Part shown: positions 17,127 to 26,311 of the stretch, piece by piece
How positions within the stretch are numbered: position 1 is the stretch's first letter
Layout of the letters: every line of letters begins with the position of its first letter
Origin: Pseudomonas fulva NBRC 16637 = DSM 17717
GTDB taxonomy: Bacteria; Pseudomonadota; Gammaproteobacteria; Pseudomonadales; Pseudomonadaceae
DNA length: 64,000 nucleotides
Assembly: GCF_000730565.1 (NCBI RefSeq)
Contig: NZ_BBIQ01000004.1
Coordinates: forward strand, 209,441-273,440
Reading direction: 5' to 3'
The notes under the pieces: model-generated
Databases searched by the model: none
Seen by the model: only the letters and a program-made list of their open reading frames with translations
Told to the model about the DNA's origin: nothing
Translations under genes and position numbers: made by a program

Positions 17127-17774
17127 TCAGGCCCCTGCCTTGCGAAACGTCAGGTTGATGCGCCGCGGGCCCATGCGTGGGTGCACGCCAGGCTTGATGG
17201 GCAGGACGCCATGAAAGCGTAGACGGTCTTCACCACCCCACACCAGCACATCGCCATGATTCAAGGCAATACGCTGGGTCTTGTCCGCGCGTTGCAAGCC
17301 ACCCAACAGGAACACGGCAGGCAAACCCAGGGAAAGGGACACGATGGGTTGGCTGAAATCCTGCTCATCACGATCCTGATGCAGGCTCAGACGAATGCCC
17401 GGCAGGTAATGATTGATCAGGCACGCATCCGGTACGAAGCCATCGAACCCTGCACGCGCAGCGCACTGCGTGGCCAAGGCCATAAGCACGGGCGGCATCA
17501 TCGGCCAGGGTCTGCCGGACAGCGGGTCCACGGGGCTGTATCGGTAACCGCGTTCGTCGCTGATCCAACCGAGTGCGCCGCAGTTGGTCAGGCCCACAGC
17601 CATGTTCAAACCGCCAGGCGTACGCATGTGCCGCCATGGCGCTGATCGCAGTATTGGGCGAAGCGCATCCAGTACGTGCTCGACGTCATCTAGCGCGACG
17701 CCGGGCAACAGCACCGTGCGGGGTGCCAGCTGCTGCGGTTGGGCCCCGAACAGGTCCAGATCGGATTGGATCAT
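17127..17774 (-). CDS. alkB: AlkB-type DNA oxidative demethylase
   Basis: 215-aa Fe(II)/2-oxoglutarate dioxygenase that repairs N1-methyladenine and N3-methylcytosine. Iron ligands H132 and D134 (SLHQDRDE) and H188 (RFHGVLP); 2-oxoglutarate-binding arginines in RRINLTFR near 204-211. N-terminal substrate lid segment typical of AlkB (TNCGALGW). No Ada box is obvious upstream. Stands alone between the hypothetical pair and the gluconate dehydrogenase operon. Confidence 0.95.
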   Translation of the reverse strand: MIQSDLDLFGAQPQQLAPRTVLLPGVALDDVEHVLDALRPILRSAPWRHMRTPGGLNMAVGLTNCGALGWISDERGYRYSPVDPLSGRPWPMMPPVLMALATQCAARAGFDGFVPDACLINHYLPGIRLSLHQDRDEQDFSQPIVSLSLGLPAVFLLGGLQRADKTQRIALNHGDVLVWGGEDRLRFHGVLPIKPGVHPRMGPRRINLTFRKAGA

Positions 17775-17945
17775 CAGTCTGACTATTCCAGTAAGCCTGT
17801 TATCCAGCAGAAGAAAGCTGGCGTCTTTGAGCGTTCACTATCAGTCAGCCGCCAAATAATTCAAAACGTTTCTGAACGCCATTCGTCCGTTGATGGTCTT
17901 CATCGTGCCGTGGCCGCGGTAGCCGATTGACGATGAGGATTACAT

Positions 17946-18689
17946 ATGTCTGAGCATGTACCGGACAACCCCCGCAGGGACTTCCTGCGCAAGACCTTGA
18001 CCTTGATACCGGTGGTAACGGTGGCCAGTACCGGTATTGGGCTGGGCGCAGCCACCGCCCTGGCCGAGCCGGTACGCCCGCCTGAGCAGCCTGAAGCCAA
18101 ACCCGCTGACACTGCCTACCATCCTGCGTTCTTCACCCCAGAGGAGTTCGCCTTCGTCCAGGCAGCGGTCAGCCGGCTCATTCCAGCCGACGCGCTAGGG
18201 CCTGGTGCCCTCGAGGCCGGCGCTGCGCAGTATATCGACCGTCAGATGGGCACGGCCTACGCCAGCGGCGGGCTCTGGTACATGCAAGGCCCGTTCGAGG
18301 CCGATGCGGCACCCGAGCTTGGCTATCAATTGCAACTGACCCCGCAGCAGATCTACCGCTTGGGAATTGCAGGTGTGCACCAATGGTGCCTGGCCAACGG
18401 CAACAAGGCGTTTCACGCGCGCAGCCCCGAGCAGCAGGACGAGGTGCTGGCGCAGTTGGAGTCTGGTGAGCTGGCGTTGAAGGATGTGCCGGCCAAAGCA
18501 TTTTTCAGCCTGCTGCTGCAGAACACGCGCGAAGGCTTTTTCTGCGACCCCGTGCATGGGGGCAACCAGGGCATGGTCGGCTGGAAACTGATCGGTTTTC
18601 CCGGCGCGCGCGCCGACTTCATGGATTGGGCAGAGCGTAACGAGCGCTACCCGTTCCCTCCTGTGTCCATCCGCGGCGAGAGGGCTTGA
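17946..18689 (+). CDS. Gluconate 2-dehydrogenase, gamma (small) subunit
   Basis: 247 aa. Tat signal peptide with RRDFLRKT at residues 10-17 and a hydrophobic stretch ending near ALA; the remainder is the Gluconate_2-dh3 domain. It escorts and stabilises the FAD subunit, which has no signal of its own, through the Tat pathway to the periplasm. First of three genes; 3 nt before the alpha subunit gene. Oxidises gluconate to 2-ketogluconate together with the next two products. Confidence 0.94.
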   Translation: MSEHVPDNPRRDFLRKTLTLIPVVTVASTGIGLGAATALAEPVRPPEQPEAKPADTAYHPAFFTPEEFAFVQAAVSRLIPADALGPGALEAGAAQYIDRQMGTAYASGGLWYMQGPFEADAAPELGYQLQLTPQQIYRLGIAGVHQWCLANGNKAFHARSPEQQDEVLAQLESGELALKDVPAKAFFSLLLQNTREGFFCDPVHGGNQGMVGWKLIGFPGARADFMDWAERNERYPFPPVSIRGERA

Positions 18690-18692
18690 GGC

Positions 18693-20477
18693 ATGGCCAA
18701 CACATTGAAGAAGGTCGACGCTGTGATCGTCGGCTTTGGCTGGACGGGGGCAATCATGGCCAAGGAACTGACCGAGGCCGGCCTGCACGTGGTGGCGCTG
18801 GAGCGCGGGCCTATGCAGGACACTTACCCCGATGGCAGCTACCCGCAAGTGATCGACGAACTGACTTACAGCGTGCGCAAGAAGCTGTTCGTGGACCTTT
18901 CCAAGGAAACGGTGACCATACGCCATACCGTCAACGATGTAGCGTTGCCGTACCGCCAGCTGGGCGCGTTCCTGCCCGGCAAGGGCGTAGGCGGTGCCGG
19001 TTTGCACTGGTCGGGCGTACACTTTCGTGTCGACCCGATGGAGCTGCGCATGCGCAGCCACTACGAAGAACGCTACGGCACGTCCTTCATCCCCCAGGAC
19101 ATGACCATTCAGGATTTCGGCGTCAGTTACGAAGAGTTGGAACCCTACTTCGACTTCGCCGAGAAGGTGTTCGGCACCTCGGGGCAGGCCTGGACGGTCA
19201 AGGGTGAACTGGTCGGGCAGGGCAAAGGCGGCAATCCGTTTGCCCCGGACCGCTCCAATCCGTTCCCGCTGCCCTCGCAGAAGAACGTGGTGTCGGCTCA
19301 GGTTTTCCAGAAGGCCACCTCGTCGTTGGGCTATCACCCTTACAACCTGCCCTCGGCCAACACATCCGGCCCTTACACCAACCCGTATGGCGCTCAGATG
19401 GGACCGTGCAATTTCTGCGGATTTTGCAGCGGCTACGTGTGCTACATGTACTCCAAGGCATCGCCGAACGTAAACATCCTGCCCGCGCTGCGCCAGGTGG
19501 AGCACTTCGAGCTAAGGCCCAATGCCCATGTACTGAAGGTGAACCTGGACGACAGCAAGCAGCGTGCGACCGGGGTCACCTACATCGACGCCCAGGGCCG
19601 TGAGGTGGAACAGCCGGCCGACCTGGTGATCCTGTCGGCTTTTCAGTTCAACAATGTGCGCCTGATGCTGCTTTCTGGCATCGGCAAGCCCTACGACCCG
19701 GTCAAGAACGAAGGGGTGGTCGGGCGCAATTTCGCCTATCAGAACATGGGCACGGTCAAGGCCTTCTTCGACAAGGACTTGCACACCAACAACTTCATCG
19801 GCGCCGGTGGTAATGGCGTGGCGATCGACGACTTCAACGCCGACAATTTCGACCATGGCCCTCACGGCTTCGTGGGTGGCTCCCCGATGTGGGTCAACCA
19901 GGCGGGGACCCGGCCCATCGCAGGTGTAGGCAACCCGCCGGGCACGCCTGCATGGGGCAGCGCCTGGAAAAAGGCCACCGCCGACTACTACACCCACCAG
20001 ATATCCATGGATGCCCACGGCGCGCACCAGTCCTACCGCGGCAATTACCTGGACCTGGATCCTACCTACCGTGATGCTTATGGCCTGCCGCTGTTGCGCA
20101 TGACCTTCGATTGGCAGGAAAACGACATCCGAATGAACCAGTTCATGGTCGGCAAGCTCAGCGCCATCGCCAAGGCCATGAACCCCAAGGCCATTGCGGT
20201 GCTGGGGAAGCAGGTCAAGGAACACTTCAATACTGCCTCCTACCAGACGACTCACCTCAACGGTGGGGCGATCATGGGGACCGACCCAAAAACCAGCGCT
20301 TTGAACCGCTATTTACAGTGTTGGGATGTACACAACGTGTTCGTACCTGGGGCCTCGGCGTTCCCGCAGGGGCTTGGCTACAACCCGACCGGTCTGGTCG
20401 CTGCGCTGACCTACTGGTCGGCACGGGCCATTCGTGAACGGTACCTGAAGAATCCCGGCCCCCTGGTGGCGGTGTAA
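18693..20477 (+). CDS. Gluconate 2-dehydrogenase, FAD alpha subunit
   Basis: 594-aa GMC-family flavoprotein. FAD-binding GFGWTG at residues 11-16 near the N-terminus and a C-terminal GMC oxidoreductase domain ending with HNVFVPGASAFPQGLGYNPT. A central Cys cluster (CNFCGFCSGYVCY) is typical of the periplasmic gluconate/sorbitol/2-ketogluconate dehydrogenases and may hold a 3Fe-4S cluster. No signal peptide: exported in complex with the Tat-signal subunit. Second gene of the operon. Confidence 0.95.
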   Translation: MANTLKKVDAVIVGFGWTGAIMAKELTEAGLHVVALERGPMQDTYPDGSYPQVIDELTYSVRKKLFVDLSKETVTIRHTVNDVALPYRQLGAFLPGKGVGGAGLHWSGVHFRVDPMELRMRSHYEERYGTSFIPQDMTIQDFGVSYEELEPYFDFAEKVFGTSGQAWTVKGELVGQGKGGNPFAPDRSNPFPLPSQKNVVSAQVFQKATSSLGYHPYNLPSANTSGPYTNPYGAQMGPCNFCGFCSGYVCYMYSKASPNVNILPALRQVEHFELRPNAHVLKVNLDDSKQRATGVTYIDAQGREVEQPADLVILSAFQFNNVRLMLLSGIGKPYDPVKNEGVVGRNFAYQNMGTVKAFFDKDLHTNNFIGAGGNGVAIDDFNADNFDHGPHGFVGGSPMWVNQAGTRPIAGVGNPPGTPAWGSAWKKATADYYTHQISMDAHGAHQSYRGNYLDLDPTYRDAYGLPLLRMTFDWQENDIRMNQFMVGKLSAIAKAMNPKAIAVLGKQVKEHFNTASYQTTHLNGGAIMGTDPKTSALNRYLQCWDVHNVFVPGASAFPQGLGYNPTGLVAALTYWSARAIRERYLKNPGPLVAV

Positions 20478-20489
20478 GGAGCGATGAGC

Positions 20490-21800
20490 ATGAACAGAAT
20501 GTTGATCGCCACTGTGCTGGTGGGTATGGGCATGACGGCGCAGACAACGCAGGCAGCGCAGGCCGAACAGACGCTGGTTAGCCAGGGTGAGTACCTGGCG
20601 CGTGCAGGGGACTGTGTGGCTTGCCACACGGCCAAGGACGGCAAGCCCTTTGCGGGTGGGTTGCCGATGGAAACGCCCATTGGCACGATCTACTCGACCA
20701 ACATCACCCCCTCATCCGAGGGCATCGGTCAGTACAGTTTCGAAGACTTCGACCGAGCCCTTCGCCGTGGGATCCGCAAGGATGGCAGTACACTGTACCC
20801 GGCCATGCCGTACCCGTCCTATGCGCGGTTGACCGAACCCGACATGCAGGCGTTGTACGCCTACTTCATGAAGGGCGTAACCCCCGTGCAGGAGCCGAAC
20901 AAGGACACGGACATTCCTTGGCCCCTGAGCATGCGCTGGCCGTTGTCGATCTGGCGCGGTGTATTCGCCCCGAAGCCTGAACATTGGCAGCCGTTGCCCG
21001 AGCGAGATCCGGTGATCGATCGCGGCGCTTACCTGGTCGAAGGCCTGGGCCACTGCGGTGCCTGCCATACCCCAAGGGCACTGACCATGCAGGAAAAAGC
21101 GTTAAGTGCAAAGGAGGGCGATGCTTTCCTGGCCGGCAGCGCGCCTCTCGAAGGCTGGGTGGCGAAGAATCTGCGAGGCGATCACAAGGATGGTCTGGGC
21201 AGTTGGAGCGAGGCACAGCTGGTGCAGTTTCTCAAGACTGGCCGCAGCGACACCAGTGCCGTGTTCGGTGGCATGAGCGATGTGGTGGAGCACAGCATGC
21301 AGTACATGAGCGACGCCGACCTGACAGCCATAGCGCGCTACTTGAAGACCTTGCCGCCCAGCAATCCGAATGACACGCCCCACGTCTACGATCGGCAAGT
21401 GGCGGATGCGCTGTGGAAAGGCGACGACAGCAAGCCAGGGGCTGGGGTATATATCGACAATTGCGCCGCCTGCCACCGCACCGATGGCAAGGGGTACACG
21501 CGCGTCTTCCCAGCGCTTGCCGGTAACCCGGTGGTGCAGACCCAGGATGCTACCTCGTTGATTCATTTGGTACTCAAGGGTGGGACCCTGCCCGCGACCC
21601 GCACGGCGCCCTCGAACTTCACCATGCCGGCCTATGGCTGGCGCCTGAGCGATCAGGAGGTGACTGACGTGGTCAACTTTATCCGCACCAGCTGGGGTAA
21701 CCAGGGTGAGCCTATCGAGGTCAAGGCGGTGAAAAAGCTTCGCACAAGCGACATGAAGCAGACATCGGGTGATGATCTCGGGCAGGTGACCGAGCACTAG
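20490..21800 (+). CDS. Gluconate 2-dehydrogenase, triheme cytochrome c subunit
   Basis: 436 aa with a Sec signal peptide and three c-type heme sites CVACH (Cys42-His46), CGACH and CAACH. It passes electrons from the FAD subunit to ubiquinone in the inner membrane. Two in-frame ATGs exist at 20484 and 20490; the second has AAGGAG at 8 nt and is preferred. Last gene of the operon; followed by nested inverted repeats that may terminate it. Confidence 0.94.
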   Translation: MNRMLIATVLVGMGMTAQTTQAAQAEQTLVSQGEYLARAGDCVACHTAKDGKPFAGGLPMETPIGTIYSTNITPSSEGIGQYSFEDFDRALRRGIRKDGSTLYPAMPYPSYARLTEPDMQALYAYFMKGVTPVQEPNKDTDIPWPLSMRWPLSIWRGVFAPKPEHWQPLPERDPVIDRGAYLVEGLGHCGACHTPRALTMQEKALSAKEGDAFLAGSAPLEGWVAKNLRGDHKDGLGSWSEAQLVQFLKTGRSDTSAVFGGMSDVVEHSMQYMSDADLTAIARYLKTLPPSNPNDTPHVYDRQVADALWKGDDSKPGAGVYIDNCAACHRTDGKGYTRVFPALAGNPVVQTQDATSLIHLVLKGGTLPATRTAPSNFTMPAYGWRLSDQEVTDVVNFIRTSWGNQGEPIEVKAVKKLRTSDMKQTSGDDLGQVTEH

Positions 21801-22050
21801 CGCTGCAGGGCTATGCCGCTGCCAGGGGCCCTGTGTTTGCACTGCCCCTGCAGCCTGGAATCCCGAGAGTCAAAGCCTTTCCGGCCGCGATAGACCGCGC
21901 AGCGGCCCCCAGATTTTAGCTTCGTATCTTACATCGCTGGGGCTTCTGGGCGGCCCATCACGGCTGGTCCGGCGCCCCGGCTAGGCCGCTTCCACAGGGC
22001 CCTCCTACTGTTTGAACCGGCAGTAAACAGCATTCCCGATCAACGGTGGA
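21801..22050. terminator. Intergenic stretch with nested inverted repeats after the dehydrogenase operon
   Basis: Two overlapping pairings lie just after the stop codon: CTGCAGGG (21803-21810) with CCCTGCAG (21846-21853), and CAGGGGC (21823-21829) with GCCCCTG (21844-21850). No T-run follows, so termination is only possible. Nothing else was seen up to the ptxS promoter. Confidence 0.35.
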
Positions 22051-22079
22051 TTGACGCGTATAGGCATTTTTTGTTCTAG
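22051..22079 (+). promoter_or_regulatory. Sigma-70 promoter of ptxS
   Basis: TTGACG, 17-bp spacer, TTCTAG. The -10 hexamer ends one base before the PtxS operator, so bound PtxS would cover the start site. Confidence 0.55.
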
Positions 22080-22093
22080 TGAAACCGGTTTCA
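22080..22093. promoter_or_regulatory. PtxS operator at ptxS
   Basis: Perfect palindrome TGAAACCGGTTTCA, the operator reported for PtxS of P. putida and P. aeruginosa. 30 nt before ptxS, giving autoregulation relieved by 2-ketogluconate. Confidence 0.92.
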
Positions 22094-22123
22094 TCATGAT
22101 CACAACAACCATAAGGTCCCATC

Positions 22124-23143
22124 ATGAGCCCAGCACCCGCGCCAGCGCGCGACCGTGTCACCATCAGCGAGGTGGCCCGTGTCGCAGGTGTCTCCAAGGC
22201 CACCGTTTCCCGGTACATCGGAGGCGATCGCCAGTTGCTGGCCGATGCCACGGCCCAACGCCTGGGCGAGGTGATCGAGCAGCTTGGCTATCGGCCGAAC
22301 CAGATGGCGCGCGGGCTCAAGCGCGGGCAGACACGACTGATCGGCATGCTGGTCGCCGATATTCTCAATCCCTATTCGGTCGCAGTCATGCACGGCGTGG
22401 AGACGGCTTGTCGCCAGCATGGCTACAGCCTTGTAGTGTGCAACACCAACCGCGATGACGAGCAAGAGCGCCACCATCTGCGCGCGTTGCAGTCCTACAA
22501 CGTGGAAGGGCTGATCGTGAACACCCTGGGCCACCACCCAGGTGAGTTGCTTACCGTCATGCGTGACCTGCCCATCGTGCTGGTCGACCGGCAGTTACCT
22601 GAGATTAACGCCGACCTGGTCGGCCTGGACAACGCTCAAGCGATGCAGCAGGGTGTCGAGCATCTGCACGCTCGGGGTTACCGGGACATTCTCGCCGTCA
22701 CCGAGCCGCTGGACGGTACCAGCTCGCGAGCCGAGCGGGTCCAGGCATTGACAGCCTGTGTCCAAAGCCGCGCCGACATGCAGTGCGAGGTCGTGCAGAC
22801 CGGCTTGGGATTGTCACAAGCGCTCATCCGTTTCCTGGGCAGCAACGGCACCCGTCCCAAGGCACTTTTCACCCTCAACGGCGTTGCAACGCTGGCGGTC
22901 ACCACCGCATTGCGCGAGGCCGGGCATGCGCTGTTCGGTAATGTTGGGGTGATCGCCTTGGACGACCTTGACTGGTACCCCTTGGTAGGCAACGGCATCA
23001 CGGCCCTGGCGCAGCCCACCGAACGCATCGGCATGGCAGCGTTCGAGCACTTGCTCAGTCGCCTGCACGGTGAACAAGGCGCCGCCCGGCGCATCGATTT
23101 CAAAGCGTCGCTGATCATACGAGGTTCCACCCCCCTACGTTGA
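22124..23143 (+). CDS. ptxS: LacI-family 2-ketogluconate repressor PtxS
   Basis: 339 aa. N-terminal LacI helix-turn-helix (VTISEVARVAGVSKATVSRYI, from residue 12) and an effector domain that binds 2-ketogluconate in characterised PtxS proteins. Identified by sequence type, by the two exact PtxS operators around it and by its position between the gluconate dehydrogenase and kgu operons, both known PtxS targets. Monocistronic, as the second operator before kguE marks a separate promoter. Confidence 0.95.
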   Translation: MSPAPAPARDRVTISEVARVAGVSKATVSRYIGGDRQLLADATAQRLGEVIEQLGYRPNQMARGLKRGQTRLIGMLVADILNPYSVAVMHGVETACRQHGYSLVVCNTNRDDEQERHHLRALQSYNVEGLIVNTLGHHPGELLTVMRDLPIVLVDRQLPEINADLVGLDNAQAMQQGVEHLHARGYRDILAVTEPLDGTSSRAERVQALTACVQSRADMQCEVVQTGLGLSQALIRFLGSNGTRPKALFTLNGVATLAVTTALREAGHALFGNVGVIALDDLDWYPLVGNGITALAQPTERIGMAAFEHLLSRLHGEQGAARRIDFKASLIIRGSTPLR

Positions 23144-23189
23144 ACATAACGGCGCTAGCGGCCTATCCGCAATGCCTGACGTTCAAAAA

Positions 23190-23203
23190 TGAAACCGGTT
23201 TCA
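23190..23203. promoter_or_regulatory. PtxS operator at the kgu operon
   Basis: Second exact TGAAACCGGTTTCA, 13 nt before the kguE ATG, so close that it overlaps the expected ribosome-binding region. Confidence 0.92.
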
Positions 23204-23216
23204 TAGGACAATAACA

Positions 23217-24005
23217 ATGCATGCAAATCCTGTTTCCATCAGCCTGTCCAGCTACGGCGCAGACTTCGTCCGACAACGCGGCCAGGAGCAGTTCATCGAT
23301 CTGCTGGCAAGCGCCGGGGCAAGCCGCGTTGAGTTACGTGAGGAATTGTTCTCATGCCAGCCCGACCCGACTGCCTTGGGTGCATTCATCGCCGGTGCAG
23401 GGCTGCAGTGCCTCTATTCCACACCGCTGGAGCTTTGGTGCGCAGAGGGTACGCCCGCGCCCGAACTGGGTGCCAAGCTGCGCATCGCCAAGGCACTTGG
23501 GGCTGTAGCGGTGAAGGTGTCTTTGGGGCATTACCGAGCTGGCGTCGACATGCAGGTATTGCGGGCGGTGCTACCCGAGGACGGCCCCGTGTTGCTGGTC
23601 GAGAACGACCAGACTGAGCACGGTGGGCGGATCGCGCCGCTCGTGGGCTTTTTCGAACAGGCACACGCGTGCGGCGTGCGGGTCGGCATGACGTTCGACA
23701 TCGGCAACTGGCAGTGGCTGGACGAGCCGGTGCTGGAAGCCGCCAGCCGGCTTGGGCGGTGGGTTGAGTATGTGCACTGCAAAGCAGTGACTCGCCATGG
23801 TGGTGGGCGACTGGCTGCCGCTGCACCTCAGGCGCCCGATCTTGAGCACTGGCAGCAGATCCTGGCCCATTTCACACCTGGGGTCATGCGTGCTGTGGAA
23901 TACCCGCTGCTTGGCGAAGACTTGCTGACCGTGACGCGCAGCCACGTACATCAACTGTCCGCATTGGGTGCGCGCCACTGCGCACGGGAGCTGAGCCATG
24001 CCTGA
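23217..24005 (+). CDS. kguE: KguE, TIM-barrel epimerase-like protein of ketogluconate use
   Basis: 262-aa cytoplasmic protein of the sugar phosphate isomerase/epimerase (AP endonuclease 2-like) superfamily, with VELREELFS early, LLVENDQTEHGG and MTFDIGNWQW carrying likely metal ligands. KguE is part of the 2-ketogluconate operon; its exact step remains unsettled. First gene of kguEKTD; its end overlaps kguK by 8 nt. Confidence 0.92.
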   Translation: MHANPVSISLSSYGADFVRQRGQEQFIDLLASAGASRVELREELFSCQPDPTALGAFIAGAGLQCLYSTPLELWCAEGTPAPELGAKLRIAKALGAVAVKVSLGHYRAGVDMQVLRAVLPEDGPVLLVENDQTEHGGRIAPLVGFFEQAHACGVRVGMTFDIGNWQWLDEPVLEAASRLGRWVEYVHCKAVTRHGGGRLAAAAPQAPDLEHWQQILAHFTPGVMRAVEYPLLGEDLLTVTRSHVHQLSALGARHCARELSHA

Positions 24006-24963
24006 TCATGACGTGCTGTGCTTCGGCGAGACCATGGCCATGTTCGTGGCCGATGATGGGGGGGATCTTGCACAGGTCGGGCGTTTCGGCAAACGCATTG
24101 CCGGCGCCGACAGCAATGTCGCCATCGGCTTGTCGCGGCTTGGCTTTGGCGTGCGCTGGATCAGCCGGGTCGGCAACGACTCGCTGGGGCGCTTCGTACT
24201 CGACAGTTTGCGCGCAGAGGGGATCGACTGCGCGGATGTGCAGGTTGACCCAACGCATCCGACGGGTTTTCAACTGAAGGCGCGCTGCGATGACGGCAGT
24301 GACCCTGTCGTCGAGTATTTCCGGCGTGGCTCTGCAGCCAGCCACATGAGCGCTTCGATGCTGGATCCGGCCTGGTTGCGCGCGGGCCACCTGCACGTAA
24401 CCGGCATTCCGCTGGCGCTGTCGGACGGCTGTCGGGGGCTTGCCCAGGCGTTGGTCAGCCAGATGCGCAAAGCCGGTCGCACCCTTTCATTCGACCCCAA
24501 TCTGCGCCCGACGCTATGGCCCGACAAACAGCGCATGATCACCGAGATCAACGCCATTGCTGCCCAGGCCAATTGGGTGCTGCCGGGGCTGGAGGAGGGC
24601 CGCCTGCTCACGGGCAGGCAGACACCTGCCGAGATCGCCGGCTTTTACCTGGACCTTGGTGTGGACCTGGTGGTGATCAAGCTGGGCGAGGCGGGCGCCT
24701 ACTACCGCAGTGCCAACGAGGAGGGCCAAGTCGCGGCCGTACCTGCGCCCTGCGTGGTCGATACCGTGGGCGCTGGCGATGCCTTCGCCGTCGGTGTGCT
24801 CAGCGCCTTGCTTGAAGGCCAGCCCGTCGAGCACGCCGTTGCCCGCGGCAATTGGTGCGGCAGCCGCGCGGTGCAGTCGCGCGGTGATATGGAGGGCTTG
24901 CCGCACCGGCAGGACCTGACGGCATACGAATCCCCACAAAACCCTGAAATACGCACGGCCTGA
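23998..24963 (+). CDS. kguK: 2-ketogluconate kinase
   Basis: 321-aa PfkB-family kinase making 2-keto-6-phosphogluconate. N-terminal CFGETMAMF, the middle DPNLRPTLWP, and the C-terminal anion hole VDTVGAGDAFAVGVLSALLEG with catalytic Asp. ATG lies inside the end of kguE, so translation is coupled. Product is reduced by KguD. Confidence 0.95.
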   Translation: MPDHDVLCFGETMAMFVADDGGDLAQVGRFGKRIAGADSNVAIGLSRLGFGVRWISRVGNDSLGRFVLDSLRAEGIDCADVQVDPTHPTGFQLKARCDDGSDPVVEYFRRGSAASHMSASMLDPAWLRAGHLHVTGIPLALSDGCRGLAQALVSQMRKAGRTLSFDPNLRPTLWPDKQRMITEINAIAAQANWVLPGLEEGRLLTGRQTPAEIAGFYLDLGVDLVVIKLGEAGAYYRSANEEGQVAAVPAPCVVDTVGAGDAFAVGVLSALLEGQPVEHAVARGNWCGSRAVQSRGDMEGLPHRQDLTAYESPQNPEIRTA

Positions 24964-25006
24964 ATCACCTGTCGCACAAAAACAACAAGCTCAGGAGAAA
25001 CTCACC

Positions 25007-26311
25007 ATGAAACGTACAAGCCTGGCGCCACGCCGCTGGTGGTACATCATCCCCATCGTGTTCGTCACCTACAGCCTTGCCTATCTGGACCGTGCCAACT
25101 ACGGCTTCGCAGCCGCATCGGGCATGGCCGAAGACCTGCACATCACCCCTGTGCTGTCCTCGCTACTGGGTGCGCTGTTCTTTCTGGGCTACTTCTTCTT
25201 CCAGGTACCGGGGGCTATCTACGCCCAAAAGCGCAGCGTCAAGAAGCTCATTTTCGTCTGCCTGATCCTGTGGGGTGGGCTGGCCACGCTGACCGGCATG
25301 GTCAGCAACGTGTACATGCTGATTGGCATCCGTTTTCTGCTGGGTGTGGTAGAGGCGGCGGTGATGCCGGCCATGCTGGTCTACCTGTGCCACTGGTTCA
25401 CCCGGGCGGAACGTTCGCGCGCCAATACCTTCCTGATGCTGGGCAATCCAGTGACCATACTGTGGATGTCGGTGGTGTCCGGCTACCTGATCAAGCATTT
25501 CGACTGGCGCTGGATGTTCATCATCGAGGGTTTGCCGGCGGTCATCTGGGCGTTTTGCTGGTGGCGCCTGGTCGATGACCGGCCTGCGCAGGTTTCATGG
25601 CTGAGCGAGCAGGAGAAGAATGATCTGCAACAGGCGCTGGCGGCGGAGCAGCAGGGCATCAAGCCGGTCAAGAACTACCGAGAGGCGTTCCGCTCGCCGC
25701 AGGTGATCATTCTGTCACTGCAGTATTTCTGCTGGAGCATTGGCGTGTACGGCTTTGTGCTGTGGCTGCCCTCGATCCTCAAGCAGGCAGCCAACGTCGA
25801 CATCGTCGAGGCCGGGTGGCTGGCCTCGGTACCCTACCTGGCAGCAGTGATCGCGATGGTGGGCGTCTCCTGGGCCTCCGATCGGATGCAACGGCGCAAG
25901 CGCTTCGTGTGGCCACCGCTGCTGGTCGCAGCGCTCGCGTTCTATGGCTCCTACGCTTTGGGGACCGAGCACTTCTGGCTGTCGTATGCACTGCTGGTGG
26001 TCGCCGGGGCCTGCATGTATGCCCCCTACGGCCCGTTTTTCGCGATCGTGCCCGAGATTCTGCCGGCCAACGTGGCCGGTGGCGCCATGGCCTTGATCAA
26101 CAGCATGGGCGCGCTGGGCTCGTTCGGTGGTTCGTGGCTGGTGGGTTACCTCAATGGTGCCACGGGTAGCCCTGCGGCCTCGTACCTGTTCATGTGCGGC
26201 GCGCTGCTGTGCGCCGTCGCCCTGACCGCGGCGCTGAACAACTCAACGACCTCCGGGCGTGCCAAGACACCTTGCCTGCGCCCGGCCATCCCTTCCAGGA
26301 ACCCGACATGA
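25007..26311 (+). CDS. kguT: 2-ketogluconate transporter (MFS, ACS family)
   Basis: 434-aa major-facilitator protein with about 12 membrane helices; starts with a basic cytoplasmic end and the motif YSLAYLDRANYGFA, typical of the anion:cation symporter family. Imports 2-ketogluconate from the periplasm. AGGAG at 8 nt before ATG. Its TGA overlaps the kguD ATG (ATGA). The last ~25 residues are hydrophilic and Pro/Arg-rich, longer than in some relatives. Confidence 0.93.
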   Translation: MKRTSLAPRRWWYIIPIVFVTYSLAYLDRANYGFAAASGMAEDLHITPVLSSLLGALFFLGYFFFQVPGAIYAQKRSVKKLIFVCLILWGGLATLTGMVSNVYMLIGIRFLLGVVEAAVMPAMLVYLCHWFTRAERSRANTFLMLGNPVTILWMSVVSGYLIKHFDWRWMFIIEGLPAVIWAFCWWRLVDDRPAQVSWLSEQEKNDLQQALAAEQQGIKPVKNYREAFRSPQVIILSLQYFCWSIGVYGFVLWLPSILKQAANVDIVEAGWLASVPYLAAVIAMVGVSWASDRMQRRKRFVWPPLLVAALAFYGSYALGTEHFWLSYALLVVAGACMYAPYGPFFAIVPEILPANVAGGAMALINSMGALGSFGGSWLVGYLNGATGSPAASYLFMCGALLCAVALTAALNNSTTSGRAKTPCLRPAIPSRNPT

